From positions 9,314,073-9,378,072 of the forward strand of contig NC_033637.1 of assembly GCF_001540865.1 (NCBI RefSeq): a stretch of DNA of 64,000 bases. Reading direction: 5' to 3'. The DNA comes from Ananas comosus. Taxonomy: Eukaryota; Streptophyta; Magnoliopsida; Poales; Bromeliaceae. The translations under genes and the position numbers were made by a program. Of this stretch, positions 33,728-45,840 are shown in pieces (position 1 is the first letter of the stretch; each line of letters starts with the position of its first letter). The notes beneath the pieces were generated by a model. The model was not told where the DNA came from. It searched no databases and saw only the letters and a program-made list of their open reading frames with translations.

Positions 33728-35252
33728 GAATTTCGTCCGCGAAATTCAAATCACGCCTCAATTCAGCTCCTCGAGCAATTGAGATTACCAACTCATTCTC
33801 CCACTCCAGAGCAGCTTCACACTATCGTGGTTCCAGAAGTGGCTCATACTGAAGGACGTGGGTTCAATCCTAAACACATTTGCAAAGTGTGATACAAAAG
33901 TGCATCACAGGTCTTGCAAGTCATAGTGGCAGCGCAAGTCGATACTCGACGACTCTACGCGCTCCAACACCATTCGCCACTCGGTATACAAAGAACTCTT
34001 CTTTGCATTGACCTTCCCTTCAGGAAATACATTCCAATTCGATCACCGATATTGCTTAGAAGCAATATCACTAGTGCTTCGTTCCATTATGAGTGCTCCA
34101 ACTCCGCACTAACCTTTAGTTCTAACATGAGATGGCCTACCTCGGCGTATCCCACTTCCAATCCTCAAACTACACGTGGCTTCCCACTAGCTCAAGGTCT
34201 CACCCAGAGTACTTCATCTTCTGATACCATATGCCATGGTCAACGTCAAATTACTTTCGCAATGAGCTCACATGAACACTCCATTCGTAAATCCAAGTCA
34301 AGCTCCTCGATAAGACTATCCGCCAAGTCGCTTTTCTTAATTTCATAGGTGGCCAACAGACCGCCAGTGCCACAAAGGCCTATCGCCTAACCTGTCTCAA
34401 TACGCAGCGTCTCTCGCTCGCAAATGCAAACCTAATCATCATCGGGCAAAATTCTTACTTGGGAATTCGCACACACTCCAACCAGGAGCAACTAAAATCC
34501 CAAACCGTTACAGATCCCCGGGTTGGGTCACCATCGCACTCTCGGTACACTATCAATCGCACGACACGCTCTACCGAGCCACACGTACCACTATCGGCTC
34601 CTAGGCACCTAGTGCGAGCCACCAGCCTTACGAGTGGTCCATGGCACACTTCACACCCAGCAATGCTCAAGTGCTACTACCAACACACTCACTCGGCTGA
34701 TCTATATCCGCACTCCACGAGTACCTATACTCGGGCGTCACACGCTACTATAGCATTCTACACTAAGTCTTGGCTTTGGGCAAGATTGCCCCCGCGCGTC
34801 GTCTACCAAACACATTCTTCTACCTCACACTGAGGTACAACTAGGCCCAGAGGCCAAACTTGGCATTAACCAACTAATTCCGCAACAGTGATTCTACTTT
34901 CACTGTTCGATCTACCGGAATGACATCCGAAATTTTCGAACCACTCGGGTGTTCTCGTAAGCATCATGGCTCAACTCTCGCAATTTACTACTCATATTGC
35001 TCTGAGAGTCGATTCGTCACTTCTATCTCTACCGCGAGTCTCACTTCTTGCCATAGATCACTACTAGTACTTCGCTAGTGCCATCTGGCTCTATACCTAT
35101 ATTGGCAGGTACTACGCCCCCACAACATGAGCATGCCCGGGTATCTATGCTTATCCATCCACTCGGTCTCTACTATGCTCATGCACGACAATAGTAATTA
35201 ACCACATAACCATTGCATGCAATACATGAACTTCACATCATGCAAAACATAT
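33728..35252 (-). pseudogene. J internal DNA with decayed integrase-end trace
   Basis: No long sense frame. Near 33900-33990 the minus strand keeps a faint match to the region that in B and C encodes the GPY/F-type and HNVFHVSNL segment, with word order preserved but the frame lost. The rest (34000-35252) is unrecognised. It ends at an N (35253). Confidence 0.5.
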
Positions 35253-35253
35253 N
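35253..35253. other. Undetermined base, probable collapsed assembly gap
   Basis: F's RT stops dead here in YRELNK and unrelated J DNA lies on the other side. A single N where several kilobases of F (rest of pol and its 3' LTR) should be suggests a collapsed gap or deletion join. Confidence 0.7.
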
Positions 35254-35838
35254 TTTATTCAGCTCCCGGTAATCCACATACAGTCTAAGTGAACCATCCT
35301 TCTTCTTCACAAACAACACCGGCGCTCCCCAAGGCGAAACACTGGGTCTCACAAACCCTCTATCCATCCAATCCTGAAACTGTGCCTTTAGCTCTCTCAG
35401 CTCTGCCGGCGCCATCCGATAAGGTACCTTCGAGATTGGTGCAGTTCCAGGAACTACATCAATCACAAACTCAATCTCCTTCTCCGGCGGCAACGTCGTC
35501 AACTCAGGGGGAAACACATCCGGAAACTCGCGGACTACTGGGATGTCTTCGAGTCCCGGTGCCACCGTAGGTACCTCCACAACTGTCACTAGGAAAGCGA
35601 TACACCCACTGCTCAGCATCTGTCGAGCCCTCGCCGAAGATATCCAAGTAGCAAACAGCGTGCTTCTGCAGCCCCTAAAAGTGAACTCCTCCTAGCCTGG
35701 CTCGCGGAACGTCACCGTTCTCGCTCCACAGTCGATCGTAGCATAGTACCGCGCCAGCCAATCAATCCCGAGCACGACGTCGAAATCCTGCAGCTGCCCT
35801 AACACCAACAGGTCAGCGGGCATAATCCACGAGTCTAG
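35254..35838 (-). pseudogene. RT start and protease linker of F
   Basis: Shows LGIDWLARYYATIDC (late protease), [20 protein letters not shown], the [14 protein letters not shown] block, and RT fingers [24 protein letters not shown] interrupts near 35693. It ends at the N, before the catalytic RT boxes. Confidence 0.9.
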
Positions 35839-36240
35839 CTACACCGGACATGACCAACAACACTCCACGACCTGCAAGACATGGTCTGGGATCTGCACCT
35901 CTCGTGCCTGAGACAATGCTCCTAACTCTAGACCATGTAACTGTGCAAATGCTCGGCTAACAAAGGAATGCGATGCACCGGTATCAAAAAGAGTACGAAC
36001 TCTAATGCCAGAAATCAAAGTGATATCTGCCACCACTCGGTCGGCTGCTGTAGAGTCCTCCACCTGAGCTGCGTAGACCCTGCCGCTCGGAGCCTGCTGT
36101 CGCCGCTCACTCGACCGCGGCACAGACGATCTGTCCTCCTGGCGGTAACTCGGTGCTGCTCCGTAAGACTGCTGCGGTGCTGGTGGTGCTGAAGCTGATG
36201 ATGGTGCTGGAGATGCTGCTCGGGGACAAGCTGCCCTCAT
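35839..36240 (-). pseudogene. Protease of F
   Basis: Active site LFDTGASHSFVSRAFAQLHG, preceded by the Pro/Ser-rich gag tail and QAPSGRVYAAQVED. In frame with gag upstream; a stop follows WSCPV. Confidence 0.9.
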
Positions 36241-37017
36241 GTGTCCCGGCTGACCACACTCGTAGCACCTGCCCTCTCTCTGCTCGCACTACCGAGGCCA
36301 GCGTGGTCCCCCGCAGATCACACACTGTGGCGTCCTCTGAGTCTGCCCCTGCTGACGGGATCCCCTAGAACACTGACGCCCCGAAGACCCACGACCCTGA
36401 GAGCGTGATCGTGGAGGCCTCGGCGGACGTCTGCTGCTCGACTGTCCTCCGTCATCTGGAAAGGGGCGCTTCCTGTCCTGACCCTGCCCCACGGCCTGAG
36501 TCCTCTCCTGCAGCGACACCTCACCTCGCTCCACCCACAAGGCCTGCTCTATAGACGCATCCAAAGTCCTTGACCTCTGCGCCCGAGTCAATCTAAAGAT
36601 ATCCGGTCTCAGCCCCTGCTCGAACATGTACACCCTGTGCGCCTCGTCTCTGGCCGCAAATGGTACACAGTTCAGGAGTCGAGTAAACTCCCGAACGTAC
36701 TCCTGCACTGGGCGATCTCCCTGCTGAAGCGTCCTCAAACCCTACTCGAGCTTCTGCTTTACACTGTTGGGAAAGAACATCCCAAACAGCATTCCACAGA
36801 ACTCATCCCACCTCAGCTGCGCCGCCACCAGCCCCTGGTCTCGCCTCGCTCTCCGCCACCAGTCATGAGCATCACCTGCTAAACAGTGTACTCCCAGAGG
36901 TACCTGCTCCCCCCTAGTACTCTGCTCCATCTGCTCAGGTCTCTCAGGAGATCTCGCACGATCCCGGGCCAACTGAGCACGCTCCCGCAAAGACAGTCGA
37001 CCTCGGCGATGATACAT
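36241..37017 (-). pseudogene. gag of F, N-terminally short
   Basis: Begins MYHRRGRLSLRERAQ and soon enters the capsid block (VPLGVHCLAGDAHDWWRRAR, DEFCGMLFGMFFP, then REFTRLLNCVP). It ends with an Arg/Ser/Pro-rich stretch and a perfect CX2CX4HX4C knuckle (CYECGQPGHMRAAC). The partner knuckle CVICGGPRWPR is broken by a stop. Another stop follows KQKLE near 36740. Compared with B, the N-terminal coiled segment is absent, so either the start is lost or this is a divergent gag. Confidence 0.88.
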
Positions 37018-37296
37018 AGCTGAAAAGAACAGATCGGGGTCAGTTGAAACACAAACACTCTTGACCCAATCAACGAAAGTCTGGAAGGCCGTCCATGTTT
37101 CCCTCCAAAATTATGTCGTCTGCAGCCAACATAATTTCTCAGGCCAAAACAGAAACTCCTTCAGTTACTCACTCTACTCTAAGAGGAGTTAGAATAAATA
37201 ATCATTGACTTTCGCAATTAAATTACGCCTCTCGCGTCTTGCTTTCCTAAGGTTTGCCAAACTTAGGTTTCCTAGGTCCCAACGACCTACAGCAAA
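37018..37296 (-). other. Leader of F
   Basis: Non-coding. Contains GGGACCTAGGAAACC (37266-37280), the F variant of the shared leader motif. Confidence 0.65.
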
Positions 37297-37308
37297 GCTC
37301 TGATATCA
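37297..37308 (-). other. Primer-binding site of F
   Basis: Element sense TGATATCAGAGC, one change from the TGGTATCAGAGC of the others (G to A), 8 nt from the LTR. Confidence 0.9.
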
Positions 37309-37316
37309 ATTTAATC

Positions 37317-39529
37317 TGTCACGCCCCGGATGTCTCGTTCCCCGGGCACGCCGACAAATCCGCCGTATACAAAGGAATTTTCCCTGTATACGAAGCGACA
37401 ACTGTACCTGTAAATCAAACACTACTACGAACAGTAGTAGAGAGCTGCTAGAGAAAACAGAAGCTAAACAAACTGAGTCTCATATACATAGTCCAAATCC
37501 AAAATACAGAGCTACTCGCACTGGCGAGTTAAGTCCACTATGTACATAAACTCGAAACAAAACATCTACCTGCAGTAGGGGTGCCTCTAGCTCAGCACGT
37601 CGGGTAGGGCTCTAACTCGCGATGCCCTTGCCACGATCCTGATCCGCGGAAGGCGTAGCAGCCGAAACCTGTGGCTTTGCAAAACATGGGTAACAACTGG
37701 GCGTGAGAACTACTGTAAAAACAAGTAGTCCTCAGTGGGTACGGCCCAAAACAACATCGGTCCACCAACTAAGTCTACAGAAGGAAGCAAGAATAGCCGA
37801 AAAAGCAGGAAATAAACTCAACCGCTACAAATCACTACACTATCATGCTCTACACTAACCAACTGTAGGAAATGTCAAATCTGACCCAATCCAATCGGGA
37901 CTGTAAACATACCCGTCCCTGGGACTGTGAATACACCCGTCCCTGCCCAGTTGCGACTATCCAGCTACCTCCACACTAATTGGTCCGTGGAGAGCAAGTC
38001 CAACCGGCATGAGCGACACCAACGCAAAAGCACAAAGCCCGTCTCCGGAGTAGCACTCGTGGGCGCTACCCAACTGAGTATGCAGCGTATCTCTGTCGAA
38101 AGCCAAAGTCCAGTAACTAACTCAACCTGGTCTAACAACAAACAAGTAAAGTGTCCTTGACACAATCTGACGCCAAAAAGGTGATACAGGTCCACCGTCA
38201 ACTCTAACGGCACCCAACAGTCTGAAACAGCTTAAACGACTCTGTAAAAATCCACTCGGCGTACCAGCACGAGCGTAAATGTATTCTAAACTATCTGGAT
38301 TACTCGTCTCGAGGATACTGCGATAGTACAAATTTTATAACGGCTCCTAGAGCTAAATCAGGCAGTTTAAACAAGTGACAGGTCCAAATCGCAGGTTTTC
38401 TCCTAATTCAAATTTCAAGTCCAACATGTATAAACTACTCAAGTTAATACCACATGCTCCAAATTCAGATTGGCTATCTATAACATAATCCAAGAATTCG
38501 AGCTAGAAAAGACTATACTAAAAATCGAATTTATACATGTCGACGATTAGAATTTAGGAGTCAAAACCGATGTAACCCACCTCAAAAAGCTAGCTCCTGG
38601 CAGCGAACGAAGCCTCGAACCAACGGGATCCCTGCTGGCTCAACTGGAACCCTCCAAGTCTAGCACTCGGGCTGACTCCAAGCTCTACGATCCAAAATCC
38701 ACCAATTCAGTCCGAATTTCGCAGCAACAGAGTAGAAAAGGGGTTCAACCAAGCTAACCTTCTCCAAATCTGGCAAGTAAGGGCTTCGTGGATTCCTCTC
38801 GAAGTCCCGAATCCAACGAACCAAGCCCCGTCGAAATCCGATGCTTCTACGCTGAGTACGAGCTGAAATACCAACGGTCGACTGCGAAAAACAGCAAAAC
38901 AGCACTTAAGCTCAAATTGATGATACTTGAAGCACTTGAAGCAATTGCAATGGAACGCTCACCTCAATAGCGACTAGCACCGGCGCGACATCAAGAACAG
39001 GGAAGACGCACCCTCGCCCGGCCTCCTCGCAAAGCTCCGGCAACAATCGTATCCCCGAACGGCTCCGCGGCGCGACGTCGACGACGAACTCCGAACTCCA
39101 ATAGTCTTCTCCTTGCTCGGCCGATGCTAGAGAGAGAGATGAAGAAGAATAGGTAAACTCTCCTCTCTCAGCTCTCTACGCATGCAAATAGCAGTAAGTG
39201 GGGTGGGGTGATACAAACGAGGCTTGGAATTACCAAAAAGCCCCTCTACCTACCCCCTTGTACCGGTACACGGGCTCCTGTACCGGTACAAGAGCCAACC
39301 CGAGAGTAGCTAAACCAGAGCGCGCTGGTTGTACCGGTATAGCCACGCTGGTTGTACCGGTACAGCAAACAGAAAATTCTGCTGTTTTGCAGAATTCCTC
39401 GCGATAAGTTGCCCTCGCGTCGCACGGAGTCCGTTTTGCGTCTATTTGACGCCAACGCGACTCAGACTTGTCCCGACACTCTCCAGAGCTGCTGACAAGC
39501 CTCCACAACAGGACAGCAGGGATCTCACA
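37317..39529 (-). mobile_element. 5' LTR of F
   Basis: 2213 bp, from TGTCACGCCCCGGATG to GGGATCTCACA. The GTATAC/GTATAC stem-loop is at 37365-37391 and the conserved stem-loop at 37701-37747 with arms ACTACT/AGTAGT. A good acceptor-like CTTCTGTAG ends at 37775 (element sense), a donor-like GAG|GTGAGC lies near 38961, and U3 has four TGTACCGGTACA-type palindromes (39259-39364). Confidence 0.92.
39259..39364. repeat. U3 palindrome cluster of F (TGTACCGGTACA)
   Basis: 12-bp palindromes at 39259-39270, 39279-39290, 39330-39341 (one mismatch) and 39353-39364. Confidence 0.93.
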
Positions 39530-40849
39530 GTTCACACTGTTGTGGGTAACGAAAACACCCACAAACGACACATCTCACCAAGGACCGAACATAGTAGGTC
39601 CCCGGAACTCGGGATCACGAGCGCAAACACATTGCACTCAGTTGAGAACTTGACGGACCACCGAATCCACTCGTTGGCCGTCCTCTTTCCTTTTTCCTTG
39701 TAATTAGACTCACACTCCCGTCGCACACTTGCACTGCCTCGTTCTATCCACAAGGCCTAATATTCAAATCTCCTCTAATCCTCCTCTTTGGAAAAGCTCC
39801 TGGAGAGAGAGAAGAAGGAACATAGAGCTGAAGGGGTACTCCCTGCTGTGAACAAGGAAGGAGGAGGTGTGGGGTTTATACAAGCCGCCACAACTACATT
39901 TAAACCCTCCAACATTTCTCATTTGCAGCATTTCTCACTTGCATTTAAACCTGCTGCAAGGCCCATTTAGTACTGGTACAAGGTTGGTTGTCACCGGTTA
40001 CACGATTCGGCAAAACCAAACCCGAGAGCATTCTGTTCGGGTAATACACTTGGTACCGGTACACTTTCAGCCTGTCACCGGTTACAACACATTGCAGAGG
40101 CAAACCCGTGAGCTGTTTCTCTAGGTTTACTATGCTGTACCGGTACACCCTTGGTGTTAAATCGGTAACACTTGCTTCAGAATTTCAGTTTTGCACCGCT
40201 TCGACTCCAATTCGCGCAGAGCAATGCAAAAACCTTTCTAACTCCTTTGGAACTCAATTTTAACCCTTCCAACATTGTTGTAAAGTCAATTGGACTTTGT
40301 CCAACTATTTCTCTCAACGTACTTTGGTCAATTTGACCAAAAGTGATCTAACACGATGAGAATTCCGTTAATTTCTCAAAGGTCATGAGGACCGCCAAAG
40401 CTCACGAAGTTCCAAGTCCTTGCTTGCCTTAAATTGCCCAGGGACACCACTTGGCCCATCCCGCGCCGATCTAAACGAAGATCGCATACGCAGTGCTATC
40501 GCTTCCTAAAACGCGACAACTCTATTAATCCTCGACCTTTTAGGTCGAACACGAGATACTTAATACCGACTCAAATCGGGCGAAAGTCACGCAAAGGCCT
40601 CTATTCTTATCACTCGGTTTCATGTTGTGCGCGCCCAACACGAACACACTCGGTTGAGAATTAACCACACCTTGAATCTACCTCTAACATCCGTTTTAGA
40701 GATTTACGACACAACCCAATTAATTAACCTTTCGCCAAAAGTCACAAGTCCTTGTCTCTCACGAGCCTTAATCTCCTATGGTTTATTATCCTAGGGTCTC
40801 CTAGGTCCAACTAAACTATTTTCTATTATTCTTTTTATGTTCGTTTTAT
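39530..40849 (-). other. J internal DNA with LTR-like fragment, non-coding
   Basis: About 39700-40380 looks like the 5' part of yet another LTR: a GA-rich block (39800-39870) then GTACCGGTAC palindromes (about 39970, 40052, 40136) and CACCGGTTAC words. From about 40400 it is leader-like, with GGACCTAGGAGACCC at 40790-40808. No coding frame. Confidence 0.6.
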
Positions 40850-40861
40850 GCTCTGATACCA
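40850..40861 (-). other. Primer-binding site of J
   Basis: Element sense TGGTATCAGAGC, 7 nt from the LTR. Confidence 0.95.
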
Positions 40862-40868
40862 TCTTTTC

Positions 40869-43800
40869 TGTTACTCCCCGAACCCGCCTCTTTGGTCAGA
40901 TTCGGGCACGCCAACATGGTTTCCCCTGTACCACGGACAGAGTCTCTCCTGTACGTCCAAGACATCACAATCCATACAAAGCGTGAGGTTCCAACCAGGA
41001 ACAGTATTCAAATAAGGATTGCATAAGGAAGTATCAAAAACATAAATACAACTATACTATTACAAGCATTCATCTCAAATTTTTTTACATATTACATGCA
41101 TCTTACATTTTAGTCTTCCAAATACAATCCAAATTATTACAAATTATTACAATCTTATTTTTTTCATTTCCTTACATCCCTAAGTAGCCGACTTAGGGTA
41201 CCGCTATCTTTGGTCTCAGTGGTAGGGCGCTAACTACGGAGCTACGCGCTCGCCTCGCGCCGCCGCGCCGCTCACGTGTGAACCTATACCCCCAAAAACA
41301 ACACTGGGGTGAGAACTATTGTCCATAGTTCCCAATAGGTACGGCCACCTAAGGGAAAAGCTCGACCCACAAGGTCCAAAGGAGGCACTGCAAGTATGTT
41401 GTCCAACAGATATCCACAGATAATATTTATGCAAATATTAAATACATGTTTATGCCTCAAGACATGCAATATGCAAATGTAAATCATGCAATCAACTAAG
41501 TAGATCATCAGATACTATTCTCTATCTCACTATCCATAGCTTTTTCATAATTTATACATTTTGTCATATTACATCATTCATTATTTGCTCCTAAGGTTTT
41601 TCTCTACCTTAGCGAAACTAACCACCCGACTCGGCCTCGAGTCAATCATCTGCGGAATACCGCATACAACCAGGCTCGAGGTGATGGACGTCTCACATAC
41701 ACCTCAGCCTTAAATCTACTCGATAGGGATACCAAATCCATAGCTCATAATGCATGCTTTTTCACTTTCATTTTGGCTTTTACCCAATTAACCCGGTTAA
41801 CACTTGTTAACCCCAAAACTCACAACCCAAAATCCCTTAATAACGTGGAACTCGAACCACCCTAGGGACCGTCTGCTGGACAAGTACGTTAGTCCATGGG
41901 CAAATACGTTAGCCCATCGTATGACAACTCTGGAGTGCACTGCTTGGGTGGAGCGACCACCGCCAAGCTAAAAACAGACTGTGAGTATCATCCAATCCTC
42001 TAGCCCGAGGATACCCTACCAACTAGTTACACCAATCCCAAACCTCATGTACTAAGTAATCATATTGTCTCTAGCTAATGCCACAATGTTTCTAAGTTCT
42101 CATTGTTATGTCAAATGCCACAATGTCTCTAAGTTCTCATTGTTATGTCAAATGCCATAAGTGTTTCCAATACACTAATCATATGCCACTCGATCTATTT
42201 GACATCCTAATTGTTCACATCGAGTATCATAGTTCATATGCCATTATTTTTCAATGTCAAGTTCTCAAATTCACCTAGAGTTTATCGACTCAAGTTCAAC
42301 ATGCAAATGTCAATTAACATAATCCTCTATATATAAACATGTATAGTTCATCTATCATATGCAATATATCATCATGTATATATTTTCATTTAACATAATC
42401 CACAATATATTAATTCACAATATGTCATCATGCACATATACCAACTAGCATCTCATGATATGTAAACACACATATATACATCATCTAGCATAATCCAAAC
42501 TATGCCAACGTGCCTTTCTATAGTATCACTTTCATGCATTCATATAACCTCTATGATATGTATTCATATAACATTTCATGCATTCTTATAGTATCATTTT
42601 CATGCATTCATATAACCTCTATGACATGCATTCATACAGCATTTCATGCATTCTTATAGTATCATTTTTATGCATTCACTTAGCATATTTCTTATGCATT
42701 TACCATTCTTCAACTAGCTACCATTATATGCATCAATAATAAACAACGCTCCACTTCGACATGGAAGTGAGCTAATATCTTCGGTGAGCACAACCCACCT
42801 CAAATCGCTTTTCGATTGCTTGTAGTCACTTGCAATCGGCCTCCCGCGGCACCCGTGATCCGGTTCGGCCCGAACTTGCGCGCGACCACCCAAACGGCCA
42901 TCAATCTATGATCCGAAAATTGAAGGTCTATAACTTGATGTCACGATGCTCCGGATTCGTTTTCATGATTTTTGGACGTCGCCTCGGCCCTCCAGGCGGA
43001 AACGAAGCCGAAACATCCGTTTCTTCAATATCTTCGCATAGGCTCGACGAATCGCCGAACCGACTTCGCCAACGCGTTCATATACCTAGCAATTGGGTTT
43101 ACGTAGGGTTAATTTAGATTAAACCCAAATATTTTACAGAAACTCCATTTTGAACCTTAACATGCTACTGCTGCAATAAACTGCCAAATTGATTCATAAT
43201 TCAAGCAAATAGCATGTTGTTATCACCTAGGGAGTCCTCTAAACCCATTCCTAGAGCATATAAATAAAGCTCTAAAGATCTACCATGAGAGGGGCTCAAG
43301 AAGCTCACCTCAAAGCTTGTTCCAAAACAAGGAGAAAATGAAGAAGATGAAGATGATTCACTTCCAAGCTTCAATCTTTACAAAATCCTTCAATTTTTGG
43401 AGAGATCTAAAGAGAGAAAGGGAGGTCTCTCTCTCCCTCCATTTATGCGTGTGTGTGTGTGTGTGGTGTTGTGGCTGCACGGTTGAGGGAGAAGAAGCAA
43501 ATGCTTCTTATACAATTAACACCCTCACAATACACTATTCACATCAGTTTAGCAAATACAAACTGACGTTTTTCGCCAGAGCCCTTCTGAATGTCCGTTT
43601 GAGCTCAAATTTGACAGTTAGGCTTGATTTCACTTAACTTAACAAAAGAAATTTTAATCTTTCAGTTTCGACCCCGTTTGGTCACCGAAAGCTCTACCGA
43701 ACTGTAATCTCTAGCAGATAGCAGTCGAATTTGATTTTTCACCTTCCGGGTGTCAGAATGACATGAAACTTTAAATCTAGCCTTATAAAAATAATTCTAA

Positions 43801-44015
43801 CATATTCTCTAGTTTTCATAATTTTCTGACACTGTGCATTTTCTGCTAAAATATCACTCCCGTTTCACACAGAAAATTCTAAATCTTCTATTTTCGTTCC
43901 GATTTCAGCACAAGTCATTTCTGACTTATATTTTACATCCCTGAATCCAATAAAAATAGTATCTCACACTATTTTTATTTATTTTTACTTTTATACCAAA
44001 ATCTGGTATGTTACA
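40869..44015 (-). mobile_element. 5' LTR of J (right copy)
   Basis: Near-identical partner of 30561-33710. It starts TGTTACTCCCCG (two changes) and has a deletion of about 25 bp in the first 90 bp. The conserved stem-loop is at 41306-41345, the TTGCAG site at 41388-41393, and a donor-like site near 43307. Confidence 0.94.
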
Positions 44016-45519
44016 GTTGCAATGCTCATATGACCCTTAACTATAAGGTTGTTATGTCATAATGTCAACTTGCAAATATACTTGCATCCTCTAATTCCAT
44101 TAGTGTCATTTACACTACATATTCTTGTACTCAATCTCTAGCATTCAATACTCAACAATGCCACACACTAACTGTAGTGTTTGATGCTCTAGCATTCCAT
44201 ATACATTCATTAGTGCCACACTTGTACACTAGCAATTCTTTACTCTTTAATGCCACTCAACTAAGAGTTCAACTCTAGCATTTATTATATTTACTAATGC
44301 CACTCGATTCACAAGTCATAGTATCACAATGTTCTATACCTCATCTAGGTTTTTTATCACCAATCATGCATACATAGGGTTCATAGGTTCTCAACCATCT
44401 CATAATGCATTTGTACTCACAACATGCAATAACTCATGTAAACACAATCTCAATCACCCTACAATGCATGAAACCCATCATATACATATGGTCAATAAGT
44501 GACACTTTAGACATAAAAAGAAATTCAATGAGTTTGGAGAGCACCACCCACCTCGTAGGCTTGCTAAGGTGCTAGGGTTCGAGTTTTACGATTTTTGGCC
44601 GCCTATTTCGCGTGCTGCGGCAATCTGTACCAAAACCGACCTTTTTATCAATTTCTTCGCGTACACTCGTCGGATCACTGAACCGAGCGCACCAACGCAT
44701 CGGAAATACCCCCAATTACGTTTGTATAGGGTCAATTGGCTTTCAGAACCAACCAATGCAAAAGGCCCAATTTGGGTGCCCTAGCATCATCACATTTACA
44801 TATACCCCATTTTGATCTCTACTATAAGCAAGAATAAGCTTATTATCATCCAGAGGTTCCATTAAAATCACTCATAAGTCAATCAAAACTCATCTTAGGG
44901 TTCTACCATAAGAAGGGGTTGAAGCTTACCTCTAAAAGCTTCCTTTCCTCAAGCTAATGGAGAAGATGAAGGAGTTGCCTCACTCCTTGGCCTCCTTCTC
45001 CACCAAATCCTCTTCCTAGCTCCACTTCTTGACAGAGAGAGAGAGAGATCCTAGAGAGAGAGGGAGAGTCTTGAGTGTAAGGTGAGGGAGAAATGAGAGA
45101 AAGCCCTCATACCTTCACATACATACCCCACACATTGCATAAATGCATTTAGACCCCTCAACTTTCACCATACAACACTGCCCAGACTGGGCAATTTTCG
45201 CTTGAGGGGACCGGTCTCTCTAGCAGGGACAGGTCCCCGAGAGCATCCTGTGCACAGAGCAGCCTTTCTGCTCAATTTCATGCGTACAGGGACCGGTCCT
45301 CCCCTGAGGGACTGGACCTTCAGGGACCCGTCTCTCTAGCAGGGACCGGTCCCCGAGAGCACAAAAACTGCAAATTTTCACTCTCATTGCTCTCGAAGAC
45401 CTCCTACAATGCAGTTAAGCCTCTTTTAACGCCTTCGGCCTTTCCGAAGCGTCCCAACCTCGCACTTTGGTCATTTTGACTAGAGTTCGATAATCTTTAC
45501 CAAGTTTCGGTATATTACA
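44016..45519 (-). mobile_element. 5' LTR of B, part 2
   Basis: Resumes at the duplicated GTTGC and is collinear with 22686-24190 of the left LTR. Donor-like site near 44928. It ends TATATTACA next to C's protease. Confidence 0.94.
45204..45360. repeat. U3 hairpin array of B, right LTR
   Basis: Same layout as 23868-24022, with point changes. Confidence 0.88.
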
Positions 45520-45840
45520 ACTCAATTGGATCTCAACGCCATGCATTTGTGCGAATGGTCGGCTAGTGAATGAATGCGTAGCACCTGTATCAAATAAAGC
45601 TCTAGCTCGCACATTATTAATTAGCACCACACCTGCCACCACGTCACAGCCGACTACCTCCGTAGGTTCTTCCACTTGAGCCGCATACACCCGACCACTA
45701 GGAGCCGGTCGGGGTGCCTCCAACTGACGCGGTGCTATCACACGTCTAGCCGACATCGCAGCAGGGGAGCTCCTACAAACTGCCTCGGAGTAGCCGGAGC
45801 GGACGCAACAGACGGGGCAGGCGACGATCTCTCCGAGCAC
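45520..45840 (-). pseudogene. Protease N-terminal half of C
   Basis: Active site ALFDTGATHSFTSRPFAQMHG, preceded by APSGRVYAAQVEEP. It is cut by the B insertion at 45520; the second half is at 21709. A frameshift near 45810 separates it from gag. Confidence 0.92.

Larger units (their letters stand above)
35254..39529 (-). mobile_element. Element F, partial chromovirus inside J
   Basis: Keeps the 5' LTR (37317-39529), PBS, gag, protease and the first RT block. The rest is missing at the N. F's LTR is a different family from its host J (ends TGTGAGATCCC and GGGGCGTGACA in element sense), matching solo LTR F2. Confidence 0.88.
30561..44015 (-). mobile_element. Element J, large non-autonomous LTR element inserted in B
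   Basis: Two LTRs of 3150 bp (30561-33710) and 3147 bp (40869-44015) are flanked by a perfect duplication GTTGC (30556-30560, 44016-44020). PBS and PPT are good. The internal DNA outside the F insertion (33711-35252 and 39530-40868) has no readable gag or pol, only a decayed trace of the integrase end. This fits a LARD-type element moved by enzymes of relatives. Confidence 0.93.
21710..45519 (-). mobile_element. Element B, two-LTR chromovirus inserted in C
   Basis: The ends TGTCACGCCCC and TATATTACA are flanked by a perfect 5-bp duplication ACTCA (21705-21709 and 45520-45524). LTRs are 21710-24190 and 29615-30560 plus 44016-45519. The internal part runs from PBS 29607 to PPT 24191. J is inserted in the 5' (right) LTR. 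All gag-pol domains are present but broken. Confidence 0.95.
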
